DNA from: Chryseobacterium populi
GTDB taxonomy: Bacteria; Bacteroidota; Bacteroidia; Flavobacteriales; Weeksellaceae
NCBI RefSeq assembly: GCF_000282115.1
Contig: NZ_AKJY01000002.1
Location: 1 to 64,000 of the forward strand
DNA length: 64,000 nt
Direction of reading: 5' to 3'
The notes beneath the pieces are model-generated. The model had not been told where the DNA came from. It searched no databases and saw only the letters and a list, made by a program, of their open reading frames with translations. Shown piece after piece: positions 6,707 through 15,581 of the stretch; positions within the stretch are counted from its first letter, which is position 1, and the number at the start of each line of letters is the position of its first letter. The position numbers and the translations under genes are program-made.

Positions 6707-9700
6707 ATGCAAAATTCTTACACAGTGATCAATGCTTCCGCAGGCTCAGGAAAAACCTATGCCCTTGTTCAGAAGCTTTTGATGATCTGTCTACGTTATC
6801 CTTATCAGCAGCATGTGATCAGAAATATCCTGGCTTTAACTTTCACGAATAAGGCTGCCAATGAAATGAAGGAGAGAATTTTATCCTGGCTCGGAAATTT
6901 TTCAGCTGACGATTTTGCCGGAAATACCGATCTGAAAAACATTCAGAAAGCATTTGAAGAAGAAGGAATAAAAATTACGATCGATGAACTGCATATCCGT
7001 TCAAAAAAATTACTGGATTATATTCTTCACAATTATTCCACATTAAATATCGGAACCATTGACCGTTTTAATTCACGTCTGGTAAGAAGCTTTTCTTATG
7101 AACTCGGACTGGCTAAGAATTTCAATCTGGAGATTGAGGCAGAGCCTTTCCTGATTGAAGCGGTAGATAAAATGCTTGATCAGATCGGGGAAAATGAAAA
7201 CATTTCCAACTCTTTCATGGATTATGTAGATTACAGCCTTGAAAACAATGAGCGGATCAACCTCAACAAAAGTCTTTATGATTCGGCTAAAGAATTTGTA
7301 AAAGACATTCATTATGAACATCTGAAAAGCAATAAAAGTTTTGATGATGCCAATTATGAGGATATAAAAAATACAATCCGTAAAGAAATTGTCTTTAATA
7401 AGAAGCAGTCTCTGGAGCTGGCAACACAGTCTATCGAACTATTCAGATCCAGAAATATTGAGATTGAAGATTTTGCCCAGGGGAAAAACGGGATCGGAGG
7501 ATTTTTTACAAAAGTTTTAGATTTCTACCAACAGAAAAGACCCGGTTTTCCTTTCCCAACGACCCAGGAAGAAGCTGTAGTTAATAATTACAGAAAAGGG
7601 GCTTCAGCAAAATCAAAAAACAAAGAACCGGATATTTTTGAAATTCTCGATCAGCTTCTGGACAACAGGATGAAGCTTATCCTTTTATACATTGAAACCC
7701 AGAAAAAAGAGAAAATTTTATCAGCCCTTCTTCCATTAAAAGTAAATAAGGATATCCAGGATGAATTAAAGAAAATTGAGGAAGAGAATGATCTGGTTCT
7801 GCTTTCAAAATTCAATATTCTTATCAACGAAAACCTCAGAAATGAGCCGTCTGCTTTTATCTATGAGAAAGTCGGCTCCCAGTTCCAGCATTATTTTTTT
7901 GATGAATTTCAGGATACTTCCGAGCTCCAGTGGCAGAATTTTATTCCGTTGCGGGATCATAGCATTTCCACAGATGGAACTTCCTTCACCCTGGTGGGTG
8001 ACCCAAAACAAAGTATTTACAGGTTCCGGGGTGGCGAAAGTAAAATCATGCTGGATATCATCAATAAAAATGAAATTTCACCTAAAGAAGCTGAACTTCT
8101 CATTTTAAAAGATAACTGGCGAAGTGCAACGAATATTGTACATTTTAACAATGAACTGTATCATTATCATTCCCGCGAGCTTCAGGAAGAGCATCAGAAT
8201 ATTTTCGGTACTGATGCGGAACAGAATCCCAAGTCTGCCATTGAAGGGCGTGTGAAAGTGAATCTCATTGAAAACCTTACTAATGAGGATTTTTATAATG
8301 ACAGTTCCGAGCGGATGCGAAAAGATATTCAGGATTGCCTGGATAACGGGTTCAAATTTTCTGATATCACCATTTTGTGCCGGGGGAATTTTGACATTTT
8401 CAGTTATTCTCAGAAGCTGGGAAACCTGAAAGTGAATTATCAGGGCGGGGAAACCGGTATTAAAACTATTTCCGATAAGGGATTAACCCTGGAATTATCC
8501 CATACTTTGCAGGCTGTCATTGAATTCTTAAAATGGGAAACCAATCCTAAAAATAAACCTAATTTAATCATGATGATGTATCACCTGAATAAATTGGGAA
8601 GAATTAATATGACCGATTTTACATTGGAAATGAAGACTATTCTGGATATTGAATCTCATGAAGAAATTTTACAGTTTATCCGGCAAACCTATGCTTTACA
8701 GCTTAAACAGGACCATTTTCCAAGATTTAATTTATATAATTTTGTAGAATATTATATCAATGAATTTTCGGTTGGAAATAAAGAAACCGATTTCCTTTTA
8801 AACTTTCTTGAAATGCTTTTCAATTTTACCCAGAATGCCGGGGCAAGCACGAAAGAATTTCTGAAATACTGGGACGAAGAGGCATCTGCTTATACCATTC
8901 AGGCATCCGAAAATATTGATGCTATACAGATTATGACGATTCACAAAGCGAAAGGGCTGGAGTTCCCGGTCGTTTTTATCCCGATGATGAATAAAAACCG
9001 CGACAGTGAGTTTACGAATTGGTTTGAAACTTCTGATAATGAGGCTTTGAAATCTGTTAACATTAATCAGTTCAGTAAAAACCTGGAAGTGTATGATGCA
9101 GAAATCGAAAAGTTTAATAAACAAAATTCTTATAAAAACCTTATCGACAGGTTATGCCTTCAATATGTTGCCACAACGAGGCCTGTTGAGCAATTGTTCT
9201 TCTATATTCAAAAGCAGAATAAAACTTCAAATAACCTTGAGCTTCTGGAATTCCTCCAATCAAAAAATACTGAAAATGCAGATGAATTTGATTTATATGA
9301 GGTGAATCCCCAGATGTTGAGAAAACATTCGAAGGATAAAACATCGACATTCAAAACAAAGGATATTAAAACCCTGAAAAATATTGATGAGAAGCGTACT
9401 TCGATCAAAATTGCGACACCGTCCAAAAACTATCAGGTCCGGAATGAAAAAGTAAGAACGGGGATTTTCGTTCACGAGCTGCTATCCAGGATCAATTCTG
9501 AAAAAGACATTAAAAAAGTACTTGAAACCTATGTTCTGGAAGGTCAGATCACATTGGAGGAAAAGAATGAAATTCAGGAAACCCTGCAACAGATCATTAC
9601 TACTTATTCCGAGTTCTTTGATGAGAAATGGGAAGTAATCAATGAAAAGGATATTATGATTTCTGAAAGAGGAGAAAGCAGAATCTACAGGCCCGACCGT

Positions 9701-9847
9701 ATTTTGAAAAATAACGATGAGTATATTATTGTAGATTTTAAAACCGGTGAAGTAACAGAAAAAAATGACAGGCAAATAGAAAATTATAAAGATGTTCTTG
9801 AAAGCCTTGGCAGAAAGGTGATCAAAACCCAGCTTATTTATTTATAA
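6707..9847 (+). CDS. UvrD/AddA-type helicase-exonuclease (RecB-like)
   Basis: A 1046-residue superfamily 1 DNA helicase fused to a nuclease, as in AddA/RecB double-strand-break repair subunits. Walker A ASAGSGKTYALVQ is at about residues 10-22 and Walker B FDEFQDTSELQW near 398. Motif III VGDPKQSIYRFRGGE is near 432, motif V IMTIHKAKGLEFPVVF near 741 and motif VI YVATTRPVEQLF near 820. The C-terminal PD-(D/E)XK nuclease shows the His of GIFVHELLSRI, the Asp of RPDRI and the VDFKTG catalytic Asp-x-Lys. It should resect DNA ends with an AddB partner, which is not encoded beside it. It is monocistronic, starting at the only sensible ATG. Confidence 0.9.
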   Translation: MQNSYTVINASAGSGKTYALVQKLLMICLRYPYQQHVIRNILALTFTNKAANEMKERILSWLGNFSADDFAGNTDLKNIQKAFEEEGIKITIDELHIRSKKLLDYILHNYSTLNIGTIDRFNSRLVRSFSYELGLAKNFNLEIEAEPFLIEAVDKMLDQIGENENISNSFMDYVDYSLENNERINLNKSLYDSAKEFVKDIHYEHLKSNKSFDDANYEDIKNTIRKEIVFNKKQSLELATQSIELFRSRNIEIEDFAQGKNGIGGFFTKVLDFYQQKRPGFPFPTTQEEAVVNNYRKGASAKSKNKEPDIFEILDQLLDNRMKLILLYIETQKKEKILSALLPLKVNKDIQDELKKIEEENDLVLLSKFNILINENLRNEPSAFIYEKVGSQFQHYFFDEFQDTSELQWQNFIPLRDHSISTDGTSFTLVGDPKQSIYRFRGGESKIMLDIINKNEISPKEAELLILKDNWRSATNIVHFNNELYHYHSRELQEEHQNIFGTDAEQNPKSAIEGRVKVNLIENLTNEDFYNDSSERMRKDIQDCLDNGFKFSDITILCRGNFDIFSYSQKLGNLKVNYQGGETGIKTISDKGLTLELSHTLQAVIEFLKWETNPKNKPNLIMMMYHLNKLGRINMTDFTLEMKTILDIESHEEILQFIRQTYALQLKQDHFPRFNLYNFVEYYINEFSVGNKETDFLLNFLEMLFNFTQNAGASTKEFLKYWDEEASAYTIQASENIDAIQIMTIHKAKGLEFPVVFIPMMNKNRDSEFTNWFETSDNEALKSVNINQFSKNLEVYDAEIEKFNKQNSYKNLIDRLCLQYVATTRPVEQLFFYIQKQNKTSNNLELLEFLQSKNTENADEFDLYEVNPQMLRKHSKDKTSTFKTKDIKTLKNIDEKRTSIKIATPSKNYQVRNEKVRTGIFVHELLSRINSEKDIKKVLETYVLEGQITLEEKNEIQETLQQIITTYSEFFDEKWEVINEKDIMISERGESRIYRPDRILKNNDEYIIVDFKTGEVTEKNDRQIENYKDVLESLGRKVIKTQLIYL

Positions 9848-9903
9848 TTTAAAAAAAGATCCCTTTATACAATGCCTTTGCACTAATCTCAAAAATAAAT
9901 GAT

Positions 9904-9961
9904 GTCGTAAAACTACGACACTAAATCGTAGAATTACTACATGAAATCGTAGAAACACTAC
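9904..9961. promoter_or_regulatory. three phased GTAG-N5-CTAC boxes upstream of tssD
   Basis: Three palindromic boxes occur in a row: GTCG-N5-CTAC (9904-9916), GTAG-N5-CTAC (9928-9940) and GTAG-N5-CTAC (9949-9961). Start-to-start spacings are 24 and 21 bases, about two helical turns, so bound proteins would lie on nearly the same face. The last box ends 49 bases before the TACATTTG promoter element. The same box precedes vgrG, pointing to a common activator or repressor of the T6SS cargo genes (inference). Confidence 0.55.
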
Positions 9962-10010
9962 AAAAAGTAAAACTTATATCTAAAAATTTTTATATCACCG
10001 TAAAGAGGTA

Positions 10011-10018
10011 TACATTTG
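10011..10018 (+). promoter_or_regulatory. -7 promoter element of tssD
   Basis: TACATTTG matches TAnnTTTG exactly. It lies 50 bases before the tssD start codon, leaving a leader of about 45 bases. The -33 region is a T-rich stretch rather than a clear TTTG, so the promoter may depend on an activator, perhaps through the GTAG boxes upstream. Confidence 0.55.
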
Positions 10019-10068
10019 CTGTACAATCACTCAATTATAAAAATATTAACGATTAAAATTTACAAATT

Positions 10069-10488
10069 ATGGCAGCAAATTCAAGAGGAATTTTAAAATT
10101 CAACGGTGGCGAAGGTCAGAAATTATTAAAGCTTAACTACAGTGTATCAAGATCAACAGACGTATCCGGTAGAGTAGCATCAGACCCGTCAAATGCACTA
10201 ATCAAAATTACAGTGGAAGCTACAGAAAAATCTGATATTCTGGAAAGCTTACTCAATGGAAAGTACAAGCCTACAACAGGTGAAATTACATTCAACAAAT
10301 CTCACGAAGAAGGTACATTGATTACTCTTAAATGGGAAAACGGATATGTAATTCAGCATCAGGTAGACTTCGACGCAGTTGATGAAAACAGCATGCTGAT
10401 CAGCTTCGTAGTAAGTGCTGAAATGATCGATTACGGTTTAGCTTCTTATGCTGGTATCTGGCCTGGAGGAGGTAGCAATAACGCTTAA
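10069..10488 (+). CDS. tssD: type VI secretion system tube protein TssD (Hcp-like)
   Basis: A 139-residue Hcp-family protein of the Bacteroidota T6SS subtype iii. It polymerises into the inner tube that is fired into target cells and can carry effectors in its lumen. Recognisable features are the N-terminal SRGILKFNGGEGQKLLKLNYS, TDVSGRVASDPSNALIKITV and the DAVDENSMLISFVVSAEMI strand, all typical of the TssD group. There is no signal peptide. It has its own promoter and a strong terminator, consistent with the large amounts of tube protein needed. The vgrG gene follows 266 bases on. Confidence 0.88.
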   Translation: MAANSRGILKFNGGEGQKLLKLNYSVSRSTDVSGRVASDPSNALIKITVEATEKSDILESLLNGKYKPTTGEITFNKSHEEGTLITLKWENGYVIQHQVDFDAVDENSMLISFVVSAEMIDYGLASYAGIWPGGGSNNA

Positions 10489-10511
10489 TTTTTGCATCCT
10501 AACAAAATTAT

Positions 10512-10542
10512 AAAAGATCATCCCAAGGGATGATCTTTTTAT
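10512..10542 (+). terminator. Rho-independent terminator after tssD
   Basis: A perfect 12-base stem AAAGATCATCCC/GGGATGATCTTT with a 2-base loop is followed by T residues, 24 bases after the stop. It separates tssD transcription from vgrG. Confidence 0.88.
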
Positions 10543-10655
10543 CTCTTTAAGCAAATACAAAAAATTAAATCAACTTATTCTTCTGTTATAAATAATTTAA
10601 CTCCTGTATAAGATATTTTATTAAAATTTTATACTTATTTTATTGATCTATAAAA

Positions 10656-10668
10656 GTAGTAATTCTAC
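10656..10668. promoter_or_regulatory. GTAG-N5-CTAC box upstream of vgrG
   Basis: GTAG-taatt-CTAC is the same box as the three before tssD. It ends 52 bases before a promoter-like TAATTTTA (10721-10728), almost the same distance as in tssD (49 bases). This supports coordinated control of both transcripts. Confidence 0.5.
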
Positions 10669-10754
10669 TACAGTTTTTCAAATTTAACAATTTTCATCTC
10701 CGACAGATCGAAAACATTTCTAATTTTAGTGATATAACCACCAAAAACATAAAT

Positions 10755-12680
10755 ATGAAAAATAGAACAACCAATGCAGATAAAATTGCAGAGAATCATA
10801 TTGCAGGGGTTCAGCGTGTGGTGAAACTTGATATTGTGATTGAAGGCAAAATCATTAAACATTTCAAGCATTTCCGATTACTGCAAAGCATAAGAACACA
10901 CCATAATTTTGAACTTACATTGGCTCATGATTCTTTGGGAGAAATACAAAGTCATGATCTGGAGCAGGCCCAACAGTTTCTGGGAAAACGCTTAACAGTA
11001 GTTTTTAAATATAAGGATGCAGAAAATGAAAGCCCGGAAAGAACTTTCGTAGGCCTTATCACACAGGTAGCTTTCAGTCAGGAAAAAATGAGCCTGGGTA
11101 ATATTGTTCTGAAAGGACAAAGCCCTACTATTCTGATGGATTCGGCCCCCCATACCCAGAGTTTTGGTGGAGAACAACCTGTGAACACCTCCATTATTGC
11201 CGACAGGGTAATCAAAGAGACCTTAAACGCAGGTAAGTTTGATTATAAAATAGATGCCCAGAATCAAAGCTATATTAATTACAGTGCCCAATACAAGGAA
11301 ACTCATTATAATTACCTGGCAAGGTTAGCCGAAACTTATGGCGAGCAGTTTTATTATGATGGTGAAACTCTTTATTTCGGAAAATTACCTCCAAAGGAAC
11401 AGCCGATACGCCTTGTTTATGGCAGCAACGTAAGCGATGTATGTGTAGCACTCAAAGCACAGCATATAAAACCTGAATTTTTCGGATATAACAGCAGCAA
11501 CCATACAAAACTGCTAAGCACTTCTGCAAGCATCAAACATTTGGGGCAACTCGCCGCAAAAGCTTACAATCTTAATGACGATATATATAAAACCCGTTCG
11601 TTAACGCCGTCCCCTATTAATGCCAATATGTCTTTAAATGTGGATGATTCTCAAAAAAGTGCTGCCGGGAGCGCTGCCGTAGAAGTTTTTACCGTTTCAG
11701 GATCTACATCAGTTCCTTTCCTTCATCCCGGCTGTATTGCCGATATGGAAATGAGAAAGCCGAATACCAATCAGACCTCTTATTTCACCAAACTTATGAT
11801 TACAGAAGTTTCTCATGAAGTAAATACAAGAGGAGTTTATACCGGATCGTTTGAAGCTATTGCAGAAGGAACAGGCTTTATTCCTAAACCTGAATTTGTA
11901 ACACCTAATGCAGAGCCACAGATTGCCACCGTGATCTCCAATACCGACCCATTGAATCAGGGCCGGATACAGGTACAATTTGACTGGCAACTGAATGACA
12001 CTACCCATTTTATCCGAATGATGAGCCCTGACGCAGGAGGTACCGATATGATCACTCAGAACAGAGGATTTGTTGCCGTTCCGGAAGTAGGCGACCAGGT
12101 AATGGTAGGTTTCGAATACCACCATCCCGACTTCCCCTTTGCTATGGGTGGAATGTTCCACGGAAATGTAGCTTTAGGAGGTGGGGTCAACAATCATATA
12201 AAATCTATACAAACCCGAAGCGGCAATAAAGTAATTTTCAATGATGCTGAAGGAAGTATTTATATAGAAGATCCAAGTGGCAATACCTATTTTATGGATG
12301 GAAAAGGCAGCATTATCGTCAATGCTCCAAAAGATATGACCTTCACCGCAGGGAATAACATAAGAATGTCAGCAGGAAATGATATTACTTCCATTGCCGG
12401 CAGCAATATTTTCTCAACGGCAAACGTCAATATCGTTTCCAATGCCGGAGTCAATATGGTGGATACCGCGGGAAGAGACCTCCTTCAGACCGCAACAGGT
12501 AATATCCATGAATCTTCCGATATGAGAACGGAAATTTCTGAGAATGAAAGAAATATCCAATCCAAGAAAAGCGATTCATATGCTGAAAAAGTGACAGTAG
12601 TAAGCACGAAAGAAAACATGATTTTACAAAGCGAGAAAACCGTAAAATCTCAAAGCGGAGAGCAAGGAAATTCACATTAA
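10755..12680 (+). CDS. vgrG: type VI secretion system tip protein VgrG (TssI)
   Basis: A 641-residue spike protein that caps the T6SS tube and carries effectors. The N-terminal ~370 residues are the gp27/gpD-like base (VKLDIVIEGKIIKHFKHFRL, LARLAETYGEQFYYDGETLY). An OB-fold gp5 domain follows at about residues 390-470 (PQIATVISNTDPLNQGRIQV, VPEVGDQVMVGFEYHHPDFP). The C-terminal part has the beta-helix needle with repeated AG-N-I units (NIRMSAGNDITSIAGSNIF). No extra enzymatic domain is fused at the C-terminus, so cargo must be delivered by separate proteins, namely the downstream effectors. It heads a run of same-strand genes extending to 22.4 kb. Confidence 0.93.
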   Translation: MKNRTTNADKIAENHIAGVQRVVKLDIVIEGKIIKHFKHFRLLQSIRTHHNFELTLAHDSLGEIQSHDLEQAQQFLGKRLTVVFKYKDAENESPERTFVGLITQVAFSQEKMSLGNIVLKGQSPTILMDSAPHTQSFGGEQPVNTSIIADRVIKETLNAGKFDYKIDAQNQSYINYSAQYKETHYNYLARLAETYGEQFYYDGETLYFGKLPPKEQPIRLVYGSNVSDVCVALKAQHIKPEFFGYNSSNHTKLLSTSASIKHLGQLAAKAYNLNDDIYKTRSLTPSPINANMSLNVDDSQKSAAGSAAVEVFTVSGSTSVPFLHPGCIADMEMRKPNTNQTSYFTKLMITEVSHEVNTRGVYTGSFEAIAEGTGFIPKPEFVTPNAEPQIATVISNTDPLNQGRIQVQFDWQLNDTTHFIRMMSPDAGGTDMITQNRGFVAVPEVGDQVMVGFEYHHPDFPFAMGGMFHGNVALGGGVNNHIKSIQTRSGNKVIFNDAEGSIYIEDPSGNTYFMDGKGSIIVNAPKDMTFTAGNNIRMSAGNDITSIAGSNIFSTANVNIVSNAGVNMVDTAGRDLLQTATGNIHESSDMRTEISENERNIQSKKSDSYAEKVTVVSTKENMILQSEKTVKSQSGEQGNSH

Positions 12681-12691
12681 AAAGTATTGAC

Positions 12692-13900
12692 ATGGCCATT
12701 GTAAAAAAAGCTAATAACATCAATATTCAGGTGAGTAATAATTATACTTCACTCAGTAAAACCTCTCATGAGTATTCTGAAGAAGTGATTATTGAAGCGC
12801 TCAAACAAAATCTAGAATTGTCTAGCCAGAAAAGAGCAATAATGCAGGGATTTGGGAAAGATGCGGAGAAGAAAGATACACCTGCAGAAAGTAAATTGCT
12901 GGAAATAAAAGTCAGAAAAGATACATTTGTCCCTCTTGGCATACCTTGTTTTAGAGGAGACCAGGAAAACAATAAGATTAAATTTCAAATAATAATTAAA
13001 GAAGGAACATTTGACAAGCTAACTTTCAAAATAAAAAATGAAGGCACTGAAATTTATTCTGAAGAAATAGCTCAAAGCTTAAAAGTCGGCGATATCCATG
13101 ATATAGAATGGGATGGGTTTTCCAAAGATAAAATATATGACAGTACACTTTTCACGGATAATAAACTGACTGCTGAAGTGACAGATGGAACCAGTACTTC
13201 TGCAGTAAACGTCTCAGGCCAATGTAAAACAGAATGGATCGATTTGAAAATAGATGATAACAATAAAAAGGCAGATGTCACTATCAGGGTTAATTTAAAA
13301 GACGGTGGGGTCATTGGAACCAATCCCCCAATCTATAAATTCTCTGATCTGGAAAGCATGTCTTTAGATGGAATTCATTTATACTGGAGCAGAATGAAAA
13401 ACAGATCCAAGATTTCTACAGATATTGTAACGATTTCCGGAAAAGAATATAAAGTTGAAGTGAAAGGAGTCAACACCCAAGAGAAGTCAATGGATGATGT
13501 TTCTTTGGTGTATAATGGTTCTGAAAAATGGTTACGGTCCAGCAATCCCGGATCTGTAAGCGGCCTACTATCTTTTTTCGGACAGTTTGCCCCTCAAAGA
13601 GTAGTATATAATGCCAAAGAAAATAATGAGGAAAGAGACTTTAAATTAACCTCAGCCCATGAGATAGGACATGAAATAGTAAAAGAATTTGGTGGAGATA
13701 AATATTCTTACGGGCATGAAGGAAGTTCTAACCCGATTTTGCAGACTCCCAATACAAACCCTCTTCCTCCTACTCCCAAAGAAGTAAATGTTATGGAATA
13801 TTATAGTGATGCTTATTATGACTATGATCGTACAATCGCATCAGAAAAAGATGTATTGGGATTGCTGTGGTGTTCTAAACTTAAAATAAACAAGAAATGA
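12692..13900 (+). CDS. putative T6SS effector, zincin-type metallopeptidase
   Basis: A 402-residue protein encoded 11 bp after vgrG. Residues ~70-175 form an Ig-like module (FVPLGIPCFRGDQENNKIKF, IHDIEWDGF, IYDSTLFTDNKLTAEV) like those in Bacteroidota T6SS cargo. The C-terminal third contains HEIGH at residues 323-327 (two zinc-ligand His and the catalytic Glu), a third candidate ligand His342 in GHEG, and VMEYY near Met368, which may be the Met-turn of metzincins. It lacks a signal peptide, as expected for T6SS cargo. The substrate is unknown. It overlaps the next lipoprotein gene by 4 bp, the usual arrangement for effector and immunity. The effector role is inferred from context. Confidence 0.7.
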   Translation: MAIVKKANNINIQVSNNYTSLSKTSHEYSEEVIIEALKQNLELSSQKRAIMQGFGKDAEKKDTPAESKLLEIKVRKDTFVPLGIPCFRGDQENNKIKFQIIIKEGTFDKLTFKIKNEGTEIYSEEIAQSLKVGDIHDIEWDGFSKDKIYDSTLFTDNKLTAEVTDGTSTSAVNVSGQCKTEWIDLKIDDNNKKADVTIRVNLKDGGVIGTNPPIYKFSDLESMSLDGIHLYWSRMKNRSKISTDIVTISGKEYKVEVKGVNTQEKSMDDVSLVYNGSEKWLRSSNPGSVSGLLSFFGQFAPQRVVYNAKENNEERDFKLTSAHEIGHEIVKEFGGDKYSYGHEGSSNPILQTPNTNPLPPTPKEVNVMEYYSDAYYDYDRTIASEKDVLGLLWCSKLKINKK

Positions 13901-14262
13901 GTAAAACGATTTTTTTTTCAGCAGTTATATTAATGGCAACTTCTTGTACAGGCAGAATAAAAATTCCTGATATCTCAGGAACTGTATATGAAGCAAAGAC
14001 GCTTAAACCAATTGAAAATGCAGATATTTATATTGATGAAGACAGCAAGGCAAAGACAGATGCGCAAGGTCGTTTTCTTATAAAGAAAAAGATGTATTCT
14101 GAAAAGATTTCAGTTGGCGGAGAAGCGCCACCGGTAATTTATAAAATGACTATATCAAAAAAAGAATATAAAGACACGATCATCCATTATAAGAATTTAT
14201 TTGGCGGAGGCAATAAAAACCTGACCGTAAAATACGATACTATTATCCTGAAAAAGAAATAA
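13897..14262 (+). CDS. lipoprotein, candidate immunity protein for the zincin
   Basis: A 121-residue lipoprotein with lipobox MATSC and lipidated Cys17. The mature protein is a single carboxypeptidase-regulatory-like beta-sandwich (ISGTVYEAKTLKPIENADIY, KTDAQGRFLIKK). The start overlaps the metallopeptidase stop by 4 bp (ATGA), so the two are translated together. A periplasm-facing lipoprotein next to a T6SS enzyme would fit immunity against an effector acting in the periplasm, but the fold is also used in ordinary envelope proteins. Immunity is inference only. Confidence 0.6.
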   Translation: MSKTIFFSAVILMATSCTGRIKIPDISGTVYEAKTLKPIENADIYIDEDSKAKTDAQGRFLIKKKMYSEKISVGGEAPPVIYKMTISKKEYKDTIIHYKNLFGGGNKNLTVKYDTIILKKK

Positions 14263-14317
14263 GGAATAAGGAATAATGAATTATTTTATATCAGCCTGTA
14301 TTTAAAAAACTAAACTT

Positions 14318-15580
14318 ATGTCAGAAAAAAATCCGGGAGTAGACTATAATACAAAAGATCCGATAAAGAGGAACTCTGTTTCCCAGTACTTTGTGCGAGG
14401 CTGGTGGACAGATAATAACGATATGCCTATTACTGAAGCTCTGTTTGGTGACACGGTAAAATTTCATTTACAAACGCAAAATATTCCTAATGGAGAAGAT
14501 ATTACATTAATTTTATTTGATGATGATAATTTACTTAATACTTCTGAAGACAAAAAAGATGACGCAATAAGTTTAGTATATGCTACAAATGGCCAACCAG
14601 TAATTACAGATAAAGTCAACAATAATAAAATTATGAAAATCATCACTTTAGATAATTTTGAAAACCTCTTAAAGGATGAAGCAGATAATAAAGTAGAGCT
14701 TTATTTTAAATGTAAATATAAAAATGATGAGGTAAAATATCCTGAGGCCTCATCCAATTATCTGCAGGTAAAAGGAAAACCTAAAATAGTTTTTGTTAAT
14801 GGCCATTGGAATAAAATCGCCTATAAGCTAGGAATGTCACCGGGATCAGGTGGCGAAGGATACTGGACATTTTTTACAGGAGATGTTAAAAGATACAAAA
14901 ACAATGCTGATTCTTATTTTGGTATCAAAAGTGGTGAACCAATGTTTATTGACGGTTCATCTTCTTGGGGAGGGGATGAAAGTGGTGGACAAAGAAAAAC
15001 AAGAGGTTATGAATACTGCAAATCTAATTTTAATGAAATTAAAAAAGGATTAGGCAAAGAAAAAATATTTTTAATATCACATAGTGAGGGCGGGGCATAT
15101 GCCGCCGGAATTTGCCAATATCTTACAGAACAAGGGATACAAGTAGGAGAATCATTAATGTTATCAACAGATGAAGGAGATGAGTTCACTGTAGAAGGTA
15201 ATTATCCTGCTTATCAGCTTGTAGCAGGCTATTTAAAAGAAGATTGGTTAACCGGTAAAAAAATATTTTATATAGATCCTGTAGTCATGGACAATATGGT
15301 TAAAGGAGTAAATAAATATGGAGTATATATATCTACCGGAAGTTTTACTACTGTCCATGGAATTACAATAGGATCTTCAGCTTTCAGTCTTGCGAAAAAA
15401 CTGAAGAATACTTTTACCACTCCGGCCTTGAATAGCAAAGGTGAATCCATATATCAAACAAATTCCATTGATGAAGACTGGTACAGGATAGATGAATATA
15501 TCTTGCATAATAAAAGAATAGATTTATATCCACAGTTAGGCTCAAGTTTCTCAGAAACATATGGACAAAGACGCGATTAA
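14318..15580 (+). CDS. putative T6SS effector, alpha/beta-hydrolase (lipase-like)
   Basis: A 420-residue protein without signal peptide. The N-terminal ~150 residues form an Ig-like module (VRGWWTDNNDMPITEALFGD, VKFHLQTQNI) similar in style to the neighbouring effectors. The remainder resembles an alpha/beta-hydrolase: KIVFVNGHWNK is a strand and oxyanion-region motif, and LISHSEGGAYAAG is the nucleophile elbow with Ser256. Asp320 (FYIDP) and His347 (TVHGIT) follow in the right order to complete a catalytic triad. The elbow is S-x-S-x-G rather than G-x-S-x-G. Phospholipase or esterase activity as a Tle-type toxin is plausible but unproven. A membrane protein gene follows directly. Confidence 0.65.
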   Translation: MSEKNPGVDYNTKDPIKRNSVSQYFVRGWWTDNNDMPITEALFGDTVKFHLQTQNIPNGEDITLILFDDDNLLNTSEDKKDDAISLVYATNGQPVITDKVNNNKIMKIITLDNFENLLKDEADNKVELYFKCKYKNDEVKYPEASSNYLQVKGKPKIVFVNGHWNKIAYKLGMSPGSGGEGYWTFFTGDVKRYKNNADSYFGIKSGEPMFIDGSSSWGGDESGGQRKTRGYEYCKSNFNEIKKGLGKEKIFLISHSEGGAYAAGICQYLTEQGIQVGESLMLSTDEGDEFTVEGNYPAYQLVAGYLKEDWLTGKKIFYIDPVVMDNMVKGVNKYGVYISTGSFTTVHGITIGSSAFSLAKKLKNTFTTPALNSKGESIYQTNSIDEDWYRIDEYILHNKRIDLYPQLGSSFSETYGQRRD

Positions 15581-15581
15581 C

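Noticed and set aside
8798..9775. Minus-strand frames within the helicase gene
   Set aside because: The plus-strand frame holds all helicase and nuclease motifs without interruption.
9904..9961. Three spaced repeats before tssD as a possible CRISPR-like array
   Set aside because: Repeats are only 13 bases, spacers are 8-11 bases and no cas genes are near; a regulatory site is more likely.
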